From assembly GCF_031143425.1 (NCBI RefSeq), contig NC_090451.1, positions 347,890,339 to 347,954,338 on the forward strand: 64,000 nucleotides of DNA, written 5' to 3'. Below are positions 1 through 11,612 of this stretch, one piece after another. Source of the DNA: Pleurodeles waltl (lineage: Eukaryota > Chordata > Amphibia > Caudata > Salamandridae). A model generated the notes under the pieces. That model did not search any database. It saw only the letters and a list, made by a program, of their open reading frames with translations, and was not told the DNA's origin. Position numbers and translations under genes: made by a program. The number at the start of each line of letters is the position of its first letter. The stretch's first letter is position 1.

Positions 1-390
1 GTACCCAGGGTATTGGGGTTCCAGGAGATCCGTATGGGCTGCAGCATTTCTTTTGCCACCCATAGGGAGCTCTGACAATTCTTACACAGGCCTGCCAGTG
101 CAGCCTGAGTGAAATAACGTCCACGTTATTTCACAGCCATTTATCACTGCACTTCAGTAACTTATAAGTCACCTATATGTCTAACCTTCACCTGGTGAAG
201 GTTGGGTGCAAAGTTACTTAGTGTGTGGGCACCCTGGCACTAGCCAAGGTGCCCCCACATCGTTCAGGGCAAATTCCCCAGACTTTGTGAGTGCGGGGAC
301 ACCATTACACGCGTGCACTGTACATAGGTCACTACCTATGTACAGCGTCACAATGGTAACTCCGAACATGGTCATGTAACATGTCTAAGA

Positions 391-443
391 TCATGGAATT
401 GTCCCCCCAATGCCATTCTGGCATTGGGGGGACAATTCCATGA
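391..443. other. Perfect hairpin inside LTR A (25-bp arms, 3-nt loop)
   Basis: Bases 391-415 are exactly complementary to 419-443. The arms begin TCATGGAATTGTCCCC. The other long copy of this LTR has a hairpin at the same place (42389-42433) with paired substitutions. Position relative to the TATA-like stretch puts it in U3. Confidence 0.8.
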
Positions 444-1001
444 TCCCCCGGGTCTCTAGCACAGAACCCGGGTACTGCCAAACTGCCTTTCCGGGGTCTC
501 CACTGCAGCTGCTGCTGCTGCCAACCCCTCAGACAGGTTTCTGCCCTCCTGGGGTCCAGGCAGCCCTGGCCCAGGAAGGCAGAACAAAGGACTTCCTCTG
601 AGAGAGGGTGTAACACCCTCTGCTTTTGGAAATAGGTGTGAAGGCTGGGAGGAGTACCCTCCCCCAGCCTCTGGAAATGCATTGATGGGCACAGATGGTG
701 CCCATCTCTGCATAAGCCAGTCTACACCGGTTCAGGGATCCCCAGCCCTGCTCTGGCGCGAAACTGGACAAAGGAAAGGGGAGTGACCACTCCCCTGACC
801 GGCACCTCCCAGGGGAGGTGCCCAGAGCTCCTCCAGTGTGTCCCAGACCTCTGCCATCTTGGAAACAGAGGTGTTTGTGGCACACTGGACTGCTCTGAGT
901 GGCCAGTGCCAGCAGGTGACGTCAGAGGCTCCTTCTGATAGGCTCTTACCTCTCTTGGTAGCCAATCCTCCTTCCTAGGTAGCCAAACCTCCTTTTCTGG
1001 C

Positions 1002-1008
1002 TATTTAG
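1002..1008 (+). promoter_or_regulatory. TATA-like element of LTR A
   Basis: TATTTAG is followed by GGGTCTC. The inverted copy near 42100 keeps ATATTTAGGGTCTC, so the motif is conserved between two diverged LTRs. Promoter function is inferred from LTR context. Confidence 0.35.
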
Positions 1009-2453
1009 GGTCTCTGCTTTGGGGATCTCACCAGATAACGAATGCAAGAGCTCATCAGAGTTCCTCTGCATCTCCCTCTTCACTTTCTGCCAAAGGATCG
1101 ACCGCTGACTGCTCAGGACGCCTGCAAAACCGCAACAAAGTAGCAAGACGACTACTAGCAAACTTGTATCGCTTCATCCTGCCGGCTTTCTCAACTGTTT
1201 CCAGGTGGTGCATGCTCTGGAGGTAGCCTGCCTCCTCTCTGCACCAGGAGCTCTGAAGAAATCTCCAGTGGGTCGACGGAATCTTCCCCCTGCAACCGCA
1301 GGCAACAAAAGACTGCAACACCAGTCCTCTGGGTCCCCTCTCAGCACGACGAGCGTGGTCCCTGGAAATCAGCAACTCTGTCCAAGTGACTCCCACAGTC
1401 CAGTGACTCTTCAGTCCAAGTTTGGTGGAGGTAAGTCCTTGCCTCCCCACGCTAGACTGCATTACTGGGTACCGCGTGATTTGCAGCTGCTCCGGCTCCT
1501 GTGCACTCTTCCAGGATTTCCTTCGTGCACAGCCAAGCCTGGGTCCCCGATACTCTAACCTGCAGTGCATAACCTTCTGAGTTGTCCTCCGGCATCGTGG
1601 GACTCCCTTTTGTGACTTCTGGTGGACTCCGGTTCACTTCTCTTCTAAGTGCCTGTTCAGGTACTTCTGCGGGTGCTGCCTGCTTTTGTGAGGGCTCCCT
1701 GACTTGCTGGGTGCCCCCTCTGTCTCCTCATCCAAGTGGCGACATCCTGGTCCCTCCTGGGCCACAGCAGCGTCCAAAAACCCTAACTGTGACCCTTGCA
1801 GCTAGCAAGGCTTGTTTGCAGTCTTTCTGCGTGGGAACACCTCTGCAAGCTTCTTCACGATGTGGCACATCCATCCTCCACAGGGGAAGTCCCTAGCCCT
1901 CTTCGTTCTTGCAGAACACTAAGCTTCTTCCAACAGGTGGCAGATTCCTTACACCCTCAGCTGGCATTTTTTGGGCTCCTGCCCACTCTTGACACTATCG
2001 CGGCTCTTGGACTTGGTCCCCTTGTCTTACAGGTACTCAGGTCTGGAAATCCACTGTTGTTGCATTGCTGGTGTTTGTTCTTCCTGCAGAATCCCCCTAT
2101 CACGACTTCTGTGCTCTCTGGGGTAGTAGGTGCACTTTACACCTACCTTTCAGGGTCTTGGGGTGGGCTATTTTTCTAACCCCCACTGTTTTCTTACAGT
2201 CCCAGCGACCCTCTACAAGCTCACATAGGTTTGGGGTCCATTTGTGGTTCGCATTCCACTTTTGGAGTATATGATTTGTGTTGCCCCTATACCTATGTGC
2301 TCCTATTGCAATCTACTGTAATTTCACATTGCTTGCATTACTTCCTTTTGCTATTATCTGCATAATTTTGTTTTGTGTACATATATCTTGTGTATATTTC
2401 TTCTCCTCATACTGAGGGTACTCACTGAGATACTTTTGGCATATTGTCATAAA

Positions 2454-2459
2454 AATAAA
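2454..2459 (+). terminator. AATAAA polyadenylation signal of LTR A
   Basis: AATAAA lies about 240 bp before the 3' end of the LTR and is followed by a T/G-rich stretch, as expected for R/U5. Confidence 0.5.
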
Positions 2460-2699
2460 GTACCTTTATTTTTAGTATATCTGTGTATTGTGTTTTCTTA
2501 TGATATTGTGCACATGACACCAGTGATATAGTAGGAGCTTTACATGTCTCCTAGTTCAGCCTAAGCTGCTTTGCCATAGCTACCTTCTATCAGCCTAAGC
2601 TGCTAGAAACACCTCTTCTACACTAATAAGGGATAACTGGACCTGGCACAAGGTGTAAGTATCTCTGGTACCCACTACAAGCCAGGCCAGCCTCCTACA

Positions 2700-3639
2700 C
2701 CAACTCCAGTCTGTCCCACTTTACCCCAAACAACCTGTCCCACTCCAACCTGTCCCACTCCAACCTGTCCCACTCCAACCTGCCCCACTACAATGCCAAA
2801 CAACTCACTCCAATCCAAAACAATCTGCCATACTCCAATCCACTTCACCTCACTTCACCCCAATCCAACCCACTCCATTCCAATTCATGCCACTCCAATC
2901 TACCCCACACCAATCCAATCCACCCTCATTTAGCCCAGTCCAATCTTCCCCACTCCAATTCATCACACCACAGTTTACCACACCTCAGTCCAGTCCACCC
3001 AACCCTACTCCAGTCTATTCTACCCCACTGCTGCCTGATCCACCCTACCCCAATCCAACCCACCTCAGCCCACTCCAATCCACCCCACTCCAATCATCCC
3101 ACACTACTCCAATCCAGACCACCCCACTTTAATCAAATCCTTTCCACTAATCAAGTCCACCGCTACCCAATCCACCTCACTCCAATACAGTCCACCCCAC
3201 TCCAACACAATCCACTTTAATCTACCCTACTCAGTCCAATCTAGCTCACATTAATCCACCTTACTCCAGTTGAATCCACTCCACTCCAAACCGCCTTAAT
3301 ATTCACCACTTCAATCCAGCACACCGCTCTCCAACCTGTTCTACCCCACTCCAATCAAATCCACCCCACTGCAGTCCAATCTACCACAACCCAATCCAAT
3401 CCACCCACCCCAATCCAGTCAACCCAACCCTATTAAATCTTCCCTAATCCAACCCACCACACTCACTCCAATCCACCCAACTACACCCTAATCCACCCCA
3501 CCCAGTCCAGTCTCCCCCTCTACAGTCTACCCCACTCCATGCCAATCCAATCTACCTCACCTCAGTCCACCTCACCCCACCACATGCCAATCCAATCTAC
3601 CTCATCTCAATGCAGTCCACCCCACCCCACCCCAATTTA

Positions 3640-3640
<1 letters not shown>
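2700..3640. repeat. Degenerate pentamer satellite (CCAAT/CCACT/CCACC/CCAGT)
   Basis: About 940 bp built almost entirely from 5-bp units of the form CCANN arranged in 10-15 bp higher-order runs such as CCACTCCAAT and CCACCCCACT. It begins exactly after the LTR A end and stops at a TA repeat. The open frame at 2887-3132 is a by-product of the composition. Confidence 0.8.
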
Positions 3641-3681
<41 letters not shown>

Positions 3682-3684
3682 ACG
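3641..3684. repeat. (TA)n microsatellite
   Basis: Nearly uninterrupted TA dinucleotides between the pentamer satellite and the following palindromic repeat. Confidence 0.9.
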
Positions 3685-3689
3685 TGCAT

Positions 3690-6600
3690 GCAAAGGCTCT
3701 GCAAACCCTTCTGATCTCGTGCAGAGATCTGATTGGCAGCCAGCATTCAACAAGAAAGTGATGACAGCCATTCTGGGACTTGGACTCAGCTGAGAGCCAA
3801 ACAAAATGATTAAAAAAAAGAAAAGGGGGCAGGGTAGGAATACCATGACCCCCTAGGCTAGGTCAAAAAGCAGTTTAAAAAAAAAAATTGTGGTGGATTT
3901 GTGAATTACCAGGAAAATGTAAAATAAAACAAGTGCTGTCTCCGGCGCATCTCAACAATTTAGTTCCTGGGTGGTCCAGGTCCTGGGTGCATGTCAAGTT
4001 AATAAAACAGGAGAGAGGAACATTGAGCTCTGGGGACCACCACCTCCCCTGGACTTTTACAAATATTTGAGGGGGGCCCTGTGGCCCCACTCCATTGAGC
4101 TCTTAAGAACCCCGGGGACCACCACCTCCCCGTGGCTTGATTCTTTTTAAGATGGAGGGGGGCCATGCAAACCTTCTCTCCTATTGGTGATCGAAGGTCT
4201 GGGGACCACCACCCCCAGAGCTAAATTTAAAACTCTGAAGAGAGGCTAGGTGGAACTCAGGCCCCAGTGATCACCATCTCCCCGGACCCTATAAAATAAT
4301 TACAACTGGGAGGTGGGTCACGGGGCCTTCCTCCCCGCCAAATACAGCCCCAGGGACCTCTAGCTCCCCAGGGCAGGCCCTGAGATATTAAAGGAAGGGA
4401 GCCATGCACCCCTCCCACAGCCATTAAGGGAGGTATTTTTTGACTTGCCTGAATCTTTGGCCCTGTTTGACAAATCTTCACAAAATTTTCCAAAAAATGA
4501 GTTCCTGAGAATCATGGGACGTTTCAGGGTGATCCATCAAGCAGGGGCTGAGAAAAAGGGGGCGCTAAAAAAGTAGCATTTTCCATGGTAATTTTCTTAG
4601 GGATTTTCAACATGACTACAGCTCAAACTGCTGAACAGAATTACACCAAATTTGGCAGAAATGTAGCTTTTGGTCCAGAAAGAAGCTTTGTACTTGTTTG
4701 GTGTAAATCCTTTCAGCTGTTTTTGGGATTTTAAAACAAATAGAAATATATATATCTAGAGGAGCGAAGGATTCCTGAATAATTCGCGAATAATAACGAG
4801 CTCATGCAGAGAAAGGCACAGTTTGATTGGCTGCCAACGTTTCAACCAGAAAGTGTTTGCAGCCATCTTGAGATGTGGCTTCAGCAGAGTCCTACAAAAA
4901 AAGTTACACATCCTGATCCCTTAGCTCTGGTGTGGGGTCTCAGAGGGACCCCCCTACGAAAATTCCCTTTTGCCGCAAATTTGCAATGAATTTGCAGCAA
5001 TTAAAAATAAATAAATGCTGACTCCTCCTCCTGTTAAATCTGAAGCCCACGGGTGGGCCAAGTCCCGGGGGGATTGCCATTTATAATGGGGGGGGCACCC
5101 AGCCCCCGTCAGCCCCAGGGACAGCAACCTCCCAGGGCTAAAAAAGATTATGTGTGCAGGGGCGCCTGGCCCCCACCCCCCAGGGACCACAACCTCCCCG
5201 GGGGCCTTAAACAAAATAGATGCAGGGACCACCTGGAACCCCACAGCACCAGGGACCGCCATCTCACCTGGGCTAAAATCTAATTAAATGTGGGGGGCTG
5301 CATGGCCTGAATGACCCCTACCCAGACTGATCTCAGCCCCTGGGACCCCATCACCTAGGGCCCAGCCATGTCACCTGGGTACCTCCCCAGGGCACCCAGT
5401 CAAAATAGTTGGTGACCACAGGGAGCCTCAATGCCCCACAGTTTCTTCCGGCTCCTGCCTCCTGCAGGAGCCGGCACTGCTGTCACAAGGAGGGAGCTGC
5501 TAAACATGCAGCTCCCTCTCTGTGACAGCAATTGTTTCCTCGGTTTACCTGTTTACCTGCCTGCATCTTCTTCAGGCAGGGAAACAGAAGAAACCTCTGC
5601 TTCCAGTTTGTGAGAGCTGTTTGACAGCTCTCACTTGCTGGAACTGGAGTGTTTGCTCTGACCTGGCAGGAGCTGTTATAGCTCCCCGGGACATAGAAGG
5701 AGCCGGCCTTGGGGAGTGGTGTTCACCAGGGCCGTTACTGCCTCCACGAGGGGAAGCCACATGCCCCCCCACATTACAATTTCCCCGTGGAGGTGGTGGT
5801 CCCTGGGGACGGGGGTCCGCAACAGAACCCCTATCTTCTTTAAATTCAGCCCCCAGGAGCTGGTTGTCCCTGGTGCTGGTAGGGGGCTACACAGCCCACC
5901 ACAGTTAATCAAATATTTGCCCTGGGGAGATAGCAGTCACCAGGGCTGCAGGGGGCACACATCCTCCCACACTTAATTGAATATTTCCATCATGGAGGTT
6001 GCGGTCCCAGGGCTTTGGGGAGCTGCACAGCCCCCCCTACACTTACATGAATGTCTGCCTTGGGAAAGTGGTGGTCCCAAAGGGTAGCAGGGGGGCTGGG
6101 CATCCCTCCTGTATTTAATTCTATGTTTGCTCCTGGGAAGTGGCGGCCCGGGGCTGCAGGGAAGCCAGACGGCCCGCTCATTTAATTATATGTTTGGCCT
6201 GGGGAGGTGATGGTCCCTGGGGCTGCAGGGGGGCCAGGCCTCCCCTACAATTCTTTGTATGTTTGCTCCAGGGAGGTGGCAGTCCCTGGGGCTGCAGAAG
6301 GGGCTAGACAGCCCCCACATTTAATTCTATGGTTCCCCTGGGGAGGTGGCAGTCCCAATAGCTGCGGGGGGGCTGGGAAGCCCCTTTACATTTACCTGTG
6401 TTTGTCCCGGGGAGGTGTGGTTCCCCCACATTCAATATAATAATCGCCCCGGAAGGTGGCTTCAGTAAGCTAAGGAGGGGGGCCCGTGCACCCCACTCCT
6501 TATTTTGTAACAAACCCCAGGGATCAGTCCCACCCAGGGGCTTCATTTAAATAAGCAGGAGCTGGCACTTGTTTTTTCAAATTTCCCTGGATCCACAGAT

Positions 6601-7150
6601 CTGCCATGACTCTCAGTGAAAACTTTAAAACAAAGCTTTTTTGCTTGGGGGGGGGGAGGCTCTGGAACCCCCAGCACCAGAGCTAAGGGATCAGGGTGTT
6701 CCTACCCTGGCCCCCTTTTTTAATCTTTTTTTCTGGGACTCAGCTCAAGCAGAGTCCCAAGATGGCTGCCAACACATCCTTGTTGAAGTGTTGGCAGCCA
6801 ATCAGGAGGGTACGCGGAGCCTTCACGTCCCCATACAGTATATACAAATTTGGTTTTACTTTAATTTCTCAAAAACTACTGAACAAATTTACACCACATT
6901 ACAAAAAAGTCGCTTTCTGGACCAAGAGCTACCTTTCTGCCAAATTTAATGTAATTCCATCCAATTGTTTGGGCAATATTCCTGTTTAAATTCCCTATGG
7001 CAAAATGCATTTTTCTCAGCCCCTGCTTGACAGATCAGGCCAAAATCTTTATGACAGACATTGAAGTGAACATCATATTTGTTTGGAAAAATGTGTGATG
7101 ATTCATCAAACAGCACCAAAGTTATTAACAAAACAAAAATTACTTTTTCT
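3690..7150. mobile_element. Large imperfect palindromic (foldback-like) repeat, family unknown
   Basis: The reverse complement of 6600-7150 closely matches 4500-4990, and its outer part also matches 3700-3880; shared landmarks are CTGATTGGC(A/T)GCCA, GGGGGC(C)AGGGTAGGAA and CAAGCAGGGGCTGAG. The axis is a nested hairpin at 5479-5529, where GCTGTCACA pairs with TGTGACAGC around an inner stem AGGGAGCTGC/GCAGCTCCCT. The left arm carries an extra copy of the end sequence (3690-4480). No protein domain was found. It could be a foldback transposon or an inverted duplication; target duplications were not found. Confidence 0.6.
5750..6470. repeat. Tandem units of about 90-105 bp in the right palindrome arm
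   Basis: Successive blocks repeat CTGGGGAGGTGG(C/T) followed by GTCCC.GGGGCTGCAGGGGGG and an AT-rich CCCCACATTTAATT spacer. The same unit occurs inverted (GGGACCACCACCTCCCC) between about 4030 and 5300 in the left arm. Confidence 0.65.
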
Positions 7151-8261
7151 ATAGAAACTAGGTCCTAACTATGTCTATTTATTGATGACCTCCACTAGAA
7201 ATAGTGCACATTTAAGATAACTTTTTCAGCGCCGCTCTATCAATTTGATCCTTAGTTAGGTATGATGAAATCTCAAGATTTATTTGAAAAGAAACTTAAA
7301 AACTGTGTCATGCTCGTATTCTCCTATGAAGTGCAATGTTAGCAATTGCATATGTAATCCTTAATGCATAAACTATTAATCAAATATGGATGTTGTCTTC
7401 TATCAGAATTGTCACAGGAAGGCTGAAGCTCCTAAGACAATTAAATACTAGCAACAACTTTCATGGCCCTGGCAGGCTCAGAATTCATAGTTCACGGTGC
7501 CGTACCTTTCATATTTCCCAAAAACATAACTTTGTTTTCAAACCTGGCAAGGAACTGAGGATTTTGTGACAGTTAAAGGGCCACTATTGTATACATGAAT
7601 GATATTTTCTCTTCTATTTTCTCACTGTTCTGCACTTCCTTGAGGGGAAGATCATGACACCTGCATGCATATTATTTCTGAGTGTAAAAAGTTTCTATCC
7701 TTTGATCGTGCTTCTCTGACTTATATTAAGAGAGCTTGGTTGATTTCTTCATATATTTTAGCTTCTGGGTCCAAATGAAAGTTTTCTATTGACAGCACCT
7801 GTCAGTTAATATGGCAATTGTCTTTGATATTTTGCTTTGCTTCTTGTTATTTTGCTTTAAATACTAGCTGCACTTTAGGCTTCCTGTGTTTTAATTTTTG
7901 TTTTGACACTTCTTTATTAAGATTTGAATTGTATTACAACTCTAGTATAGTAATGACATATGTTAATGTGTAGCATTATCTTCACATTCACAACATAAGC
8001 TAATTTACTGAAACTATCCGTAAACAGATTTCCCCAAACCTCACACAACTATAATCAGTTCTAAGAGCCACCAACTACAGTAAGTGCAACTCATGCAAGA
8101 GCAAATGTATTGTGAGTACCCCTTAGTTTATCAGCATACTGATGATCTACTATTCATCAGTAGTCCAGTACATTACAGTCAGCTACTCTCATGAATTAAA
8201 GACCCTTCATAAATCTACCCTAAATCTCGTGAAGTGTCTCTAATTTATGATTCACCGTGTA
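7151..8261. other. AT-rich stretch, nothing recognised
   Basis: No frame of useful length, no tandem or inverted repeat and no resemblance to the other elements of the window was seen. Confidence 0.4.
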
Positions 8262-8415
8262 TGTAATGGCTGCAATGTCTAGAGAGTGGAGGAACATTAC
8301 ATTTCCCCCTGTTAATTCTATAGGCAGAGATATCTCTAAGGGCTGTAATGGGCACTTGCAGGTTGGATGAGGTGACCAAGATATCGTCTGCCTGGAATAG
8401 GACTTTGTGTATCAT
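8262..8415 (-). pseudogene. Fragment of an L1-like ORF2 (second copy of the RT catalytic region)
   Basis: About 150 bp match 9845-10310 without its MITE insertion. Read on the minus strand the end contains F-Q-A-D-D-I-L-V, a degraded version of the (F/Y)xDD catalytic motif. It lies beyond the C-terminal end of the neighbouring LINE, so it is a separate small copy or a local duplication. Confidence 0.6.
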
Positions 8416-8499
8416 CCCTTTTACACAATGCTAATTTATAGATTTCACATAAGCATTTCTCGATTTCGGGTCTACCATTGGTCCTCCATAACTATGTAT

Positions 8500-9845
8500 A
8501 CAAAGTTTTGCACTAGATATGGCCATAGCAAACTATCACTTCCTGGGATGTGCAATTTCTGGGTATTAGCTAGTGTCATGTAGGAGATCTGCTTGATTTG
8601 TCTGAGTTCCTTCTAGGTCCGACGTCTCTCTCAGTGTTTACAAAACCTCTGCCCAGTAGTGATCCAAGTTAGGACAGTTCCAAAGAAGGTGTACTACATC
8701 ACTGCTAGGGTGAGCACATCTCCAGCACTGTGCACATGGGAGAAGTCCTGCATTGTTCAATCTTTGGGGAGACCAGTGCCACCGATGTAGGGTTTTATAA
8801 TATCCCAACCTTAGGCTGGTTTCTCTAAGTTGTGGATCATGTCCTGAAATTAATTCAGACCAGTCACCATCATGGTAATCTAACTGTAGGCATGTTGATC
8901 ACCAGTCGTTCAGCAGTTTGGGACTGGTTCCTAAAATACAGTCTGTGGTTATCTGGTTTAGCTCAGAAACCACTCTCTTAATTGTGCCCCAGGTCTGCCG
9001 CTTCTTAAGAATGGACGATTCTCCCAACTCAGTAGGACTGGACCAATAGTTTGCTGAGACAGCGAGTATGATGCTGGTAGTTCCAGAAATGGTGGGTGTG
9101 AAGGTCCAATTCAGTTTGTGTTTCTGCAGAGGTTTTCAGTCCCCCATCCAACAGTAAGTGATTTATTGTCTTCATGCCATGGGAGCTGAAGTCTATTAAT
9201 TTTGGTTATGACCAATCTATTTGCATGGCAGTCATACTCCATAAGGGGAAGATTTTCTATAATCAACTATTCTCCCCTAGGACAGTGTATACTCTGCACC
9301 AGGCCTAAGTAATTGCTGATAAAACAGGGTTGGAATATTTTTTATGCTGATAGTCAGCAGTGTACATTAGTGCCTCTTGCCTTACCCAAAACGTTATTTA
9401 CGAGTTTGACCCGCATGAGAGTGTCAAAGATGTTATTAGTACATACCTAATTTGTGCCGGAGGAATGCTAGCCAGTAGGACTCTACATCAGGTAGACGCA
9501 AACCACCCTTTCCATTGCTGCATGAAGTTTGGATAATTCAAAAAAAGCATTTTTTGCGATCCCTGAAGAAATATTTTTAATAGTATGGAATTTTCAGCAA
9601 CTAGTGTGGTTGGTAGGTGTAATTGGAGCATTGAATATATGTAGTTATGGCTGGACATCACATTCATTCAACCTAAGTTTTAGCCCATAGTGGTAGATAA
9701 GAAAGAACCTTCTGGGTAGATAGGACTTGATCTGGGTGAGTAGAGGTACCATATTGTCTTTAAACATGTAGTTGAGCCCTGTTTGTAATTTAACCACCAG
9801 GTATTTTATATTAGACACTTTCCATAGAAATGCATGTTCTCCAAT
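8500..9845 (-). pseudogene. L1-like LINE, C-terminal part of ORF2 (decayed)
   Basis: Minus-strand translation gives the post-RT region: VSNIKYLVVKLQTGL followed by VPLLTQIKSYLPR near 9700-9830 is the usual post-RT signature of L1-type proteins. Near 8690-8770 the sequence CWRCAHPSSDVVHLLWNCP is a CxxC...H...C zinc-knuckle-like motif. Stops and shifts interrupt every frame. It continues the RT and endonuclease parts found at higher coordinates. Confidence 0.65.
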
Positions 9846-9938
9846 GGCTGCAATGGGGGTATGTTTAGAAAGTGGAGGACCATTGCATTTCCCACAGTTA
9901 TTGCCAGAGCCAGAGGAAGATGAGAAATGAGAGATTAC

Positions 9939-10219
9939 GGGCCTCATTACAACCTTGGCGGGCGGCCCGCGACTCCCCTTCCCGCCAGCCTTTCCATGGT
10001 GGTCTCTACCGCCATGGACAGGCTGGCTGGAAGGGGACTCATAATCCCCCGGGCAGCGCTGCCCTGGCGGATTAAAACCACCGGGATAACCATGGTGGCA
10101 AACCGCCGGTCCCGGCGGTGCGACTGCAGCGTCCACAAGATTGTACCGCCAGCCTGTTGGCGGTACAATCTCCAAAACAGCCCTGGCGGTCTTTGACCAC
10201 CAGGGTTGTAATGAGGCCC
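9939..10219. mobile_element. Harbinger-type MITE 1 (281 bp, TSD TAC)
   Basis: The left end GGGCCTCATTACAACC is the exact reverse complement of the right end. TAC directly flanks both sides (9936-9938 and 10220-10222). It is rich in GGCGGT/ACCGCC. The related sequence at 8330-8345 lacks the insertion, which independently supports an insertion here. No coding capacity. The ends match those of the Harbinger element starting at 60607. Confidence 0.85.
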
Positions 10220-10222
10220 TAC

Positions 10223-11110
10223 ATCTCTAAAGGCTGTTATGGACATTTGCAGGTTCAATAAGGTGACCGAGATATTGTCTGCCTGGAATAGGGCTTTGTG
10301 TGTCATTATCACTTTAATGGCTTTAGTGTGGCAGATAGCAACTGCAAAGGGTTGAAGCAACTATGTAAAAAGAACTGGGGAGAGGGTACATCTCTGGCAG
10401 GGGCCCCCTTCAAATTCGGGTGATACATGCCCATTACATGTTACTACTGCAGTCGGTGTAGATTATAGCTAATTTACTTTTGCAAGACATCTCTCCTCTA
10501 GCACCATTCTCTGCAATACCCAGAACATGTACCCAAACTCCATCCGATTAAAGTCTTTATCTGTGTCCAAGGAGACTGCAAAATGTTTGTTCATGTCAGC
10601 TCTCATTTGCCACAGCACATGGACAAGCAATTTCAAATGGGATGCAGAGGAGAGATGTAGGGCACAGGCCACCTGATCTTTGTAGGAAAGACATGATGTT
10701 ACAGATCTCAACCTGTTGGCCACGATATGGCTAGTATTTTTTAATCCATATCTAGCAAGGATATGGGCCTGTGATTAGAGCAGCTGATCGGGTCTTTTAA
10801 GGGCTTACAAATGAGGAATCTTGGCTTTGTTGAATTCTCTCAGAGGGGTCTAGCCTTGTTTGATGTCATTGAAGATTATACATAACACTGACACAAATGA
10901 TTCCTTATTAATTGTACAGAATTCTGAAAGATATCCGTCCACTCCTGGTGCCTTATTACAGGGGAGGTCATCTATAAATGTGCTTATTCTCTCCTCTGAG
11001 ATTTCCTTGTCTAGACTTTGCGCTTGGTCAGGTGATAATTTCGGTATCGAAACAGTGAACATAAGGCTATCTGCTTCCAGTGTATCAGCCTGGCCTTCCA
11101 GGAGAGTTTA
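10223..11110 (-). pseudogene. L1-like LINE, reverse transcriptase part of ORF2 (decayed)
   Basis: On the minus strand 11062-10850 gives IPKLSPDQAQSLDKEIS followed by LPCNKAPGVDGY, the start of an L1 RT. Bases 10723-10469 give ANRLRSV...FAVSLDTDKDFNRMEFGYM, RT motif A with catalytic Asp in AVSLD. The motif C region lies near 10250-10290, where the MITE has inserted just downstream. Stops and frameshifts show it is dead. Confidence 0.7.
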
Positions 11111-11612
11111 TTGCTTTCTGGAAGTTGTGAAATGTGTTAGGATATCCAGGGTGTGAATGAGTATCTCATTTTGAGCATTGTGAAGAGAAAGGGTAGAGTG
11201 ACATGTTGCTTGTTGCTTCAACTGCAGGGACAGTAGCTAGCCATCCTTTGTCTCTGCTCATAGTGCTGTTGCTTAGGATGGAAGATGTTTCTGCGTTCAG
11301 GTCTAAATGTTGTTTGGTTGTACTTTGCCCTAACCAATGAGTGAAGAGTGTCTCAGGAATGGTTGTAAGAGTATCTGGCAGCCAGTTTGACCATTTTTTC
11401 TTCTAGCTCATGTTGAGCATGTACAATTGCTCTTGTATGATAAGCTGTATGATGAGCTGAGTCTCGCATTATTTCGCTGTGTAAATATGCTTTGCTTGCT
11501 GCCCAGACTATCTTGGTGGAGGATACTGATTGCTCATCCTCTGCCAAATATGTACAAACAGTGGTCTACAGACTTTTTTTTGTCATTTGGGAACTTGTAT
11601 CTGAGCGTATTA

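Larger units (their letters stand above)
1..2699 (+). mobile_element. LTR of a Gypsy-like retrotransposon, family A, copy 1 (5' end outside window)
   Basis: The block ends in GCCTCCTACA at 2699. The same sequence recurs inverted at 40437-42850 and, as a fragment, at 60388-60606, where it begins TGTAGGAGG. The complete copy shows termini TGTGAGAAAG...CCTCCTACA, an ordinary TG...CA LTR. The start of copy 1 lies before base 1, so it is at least 2.7 kb. A TATA-like stretch (1002-1008) and an AATAAA (2454-2459) sit where U3/R and R/U5 signals are expected. Several frames are open for 60-170 codons, but I recognise no domain and treat them as chance. Confidence 0.75.

Noticed and set aside
332..1896. 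Overlapping frames of 100-170 codons at the left edge as a host gene
   Set aside because: They lie on both strands within LTR A, overlap each other and show no recognisable domain or splice-site pattern.
2700..3640. Interstitial telomere
   Set aside because: The unit is a CCANN pentamer; no TTAGGG/CCCTAA runs are present.
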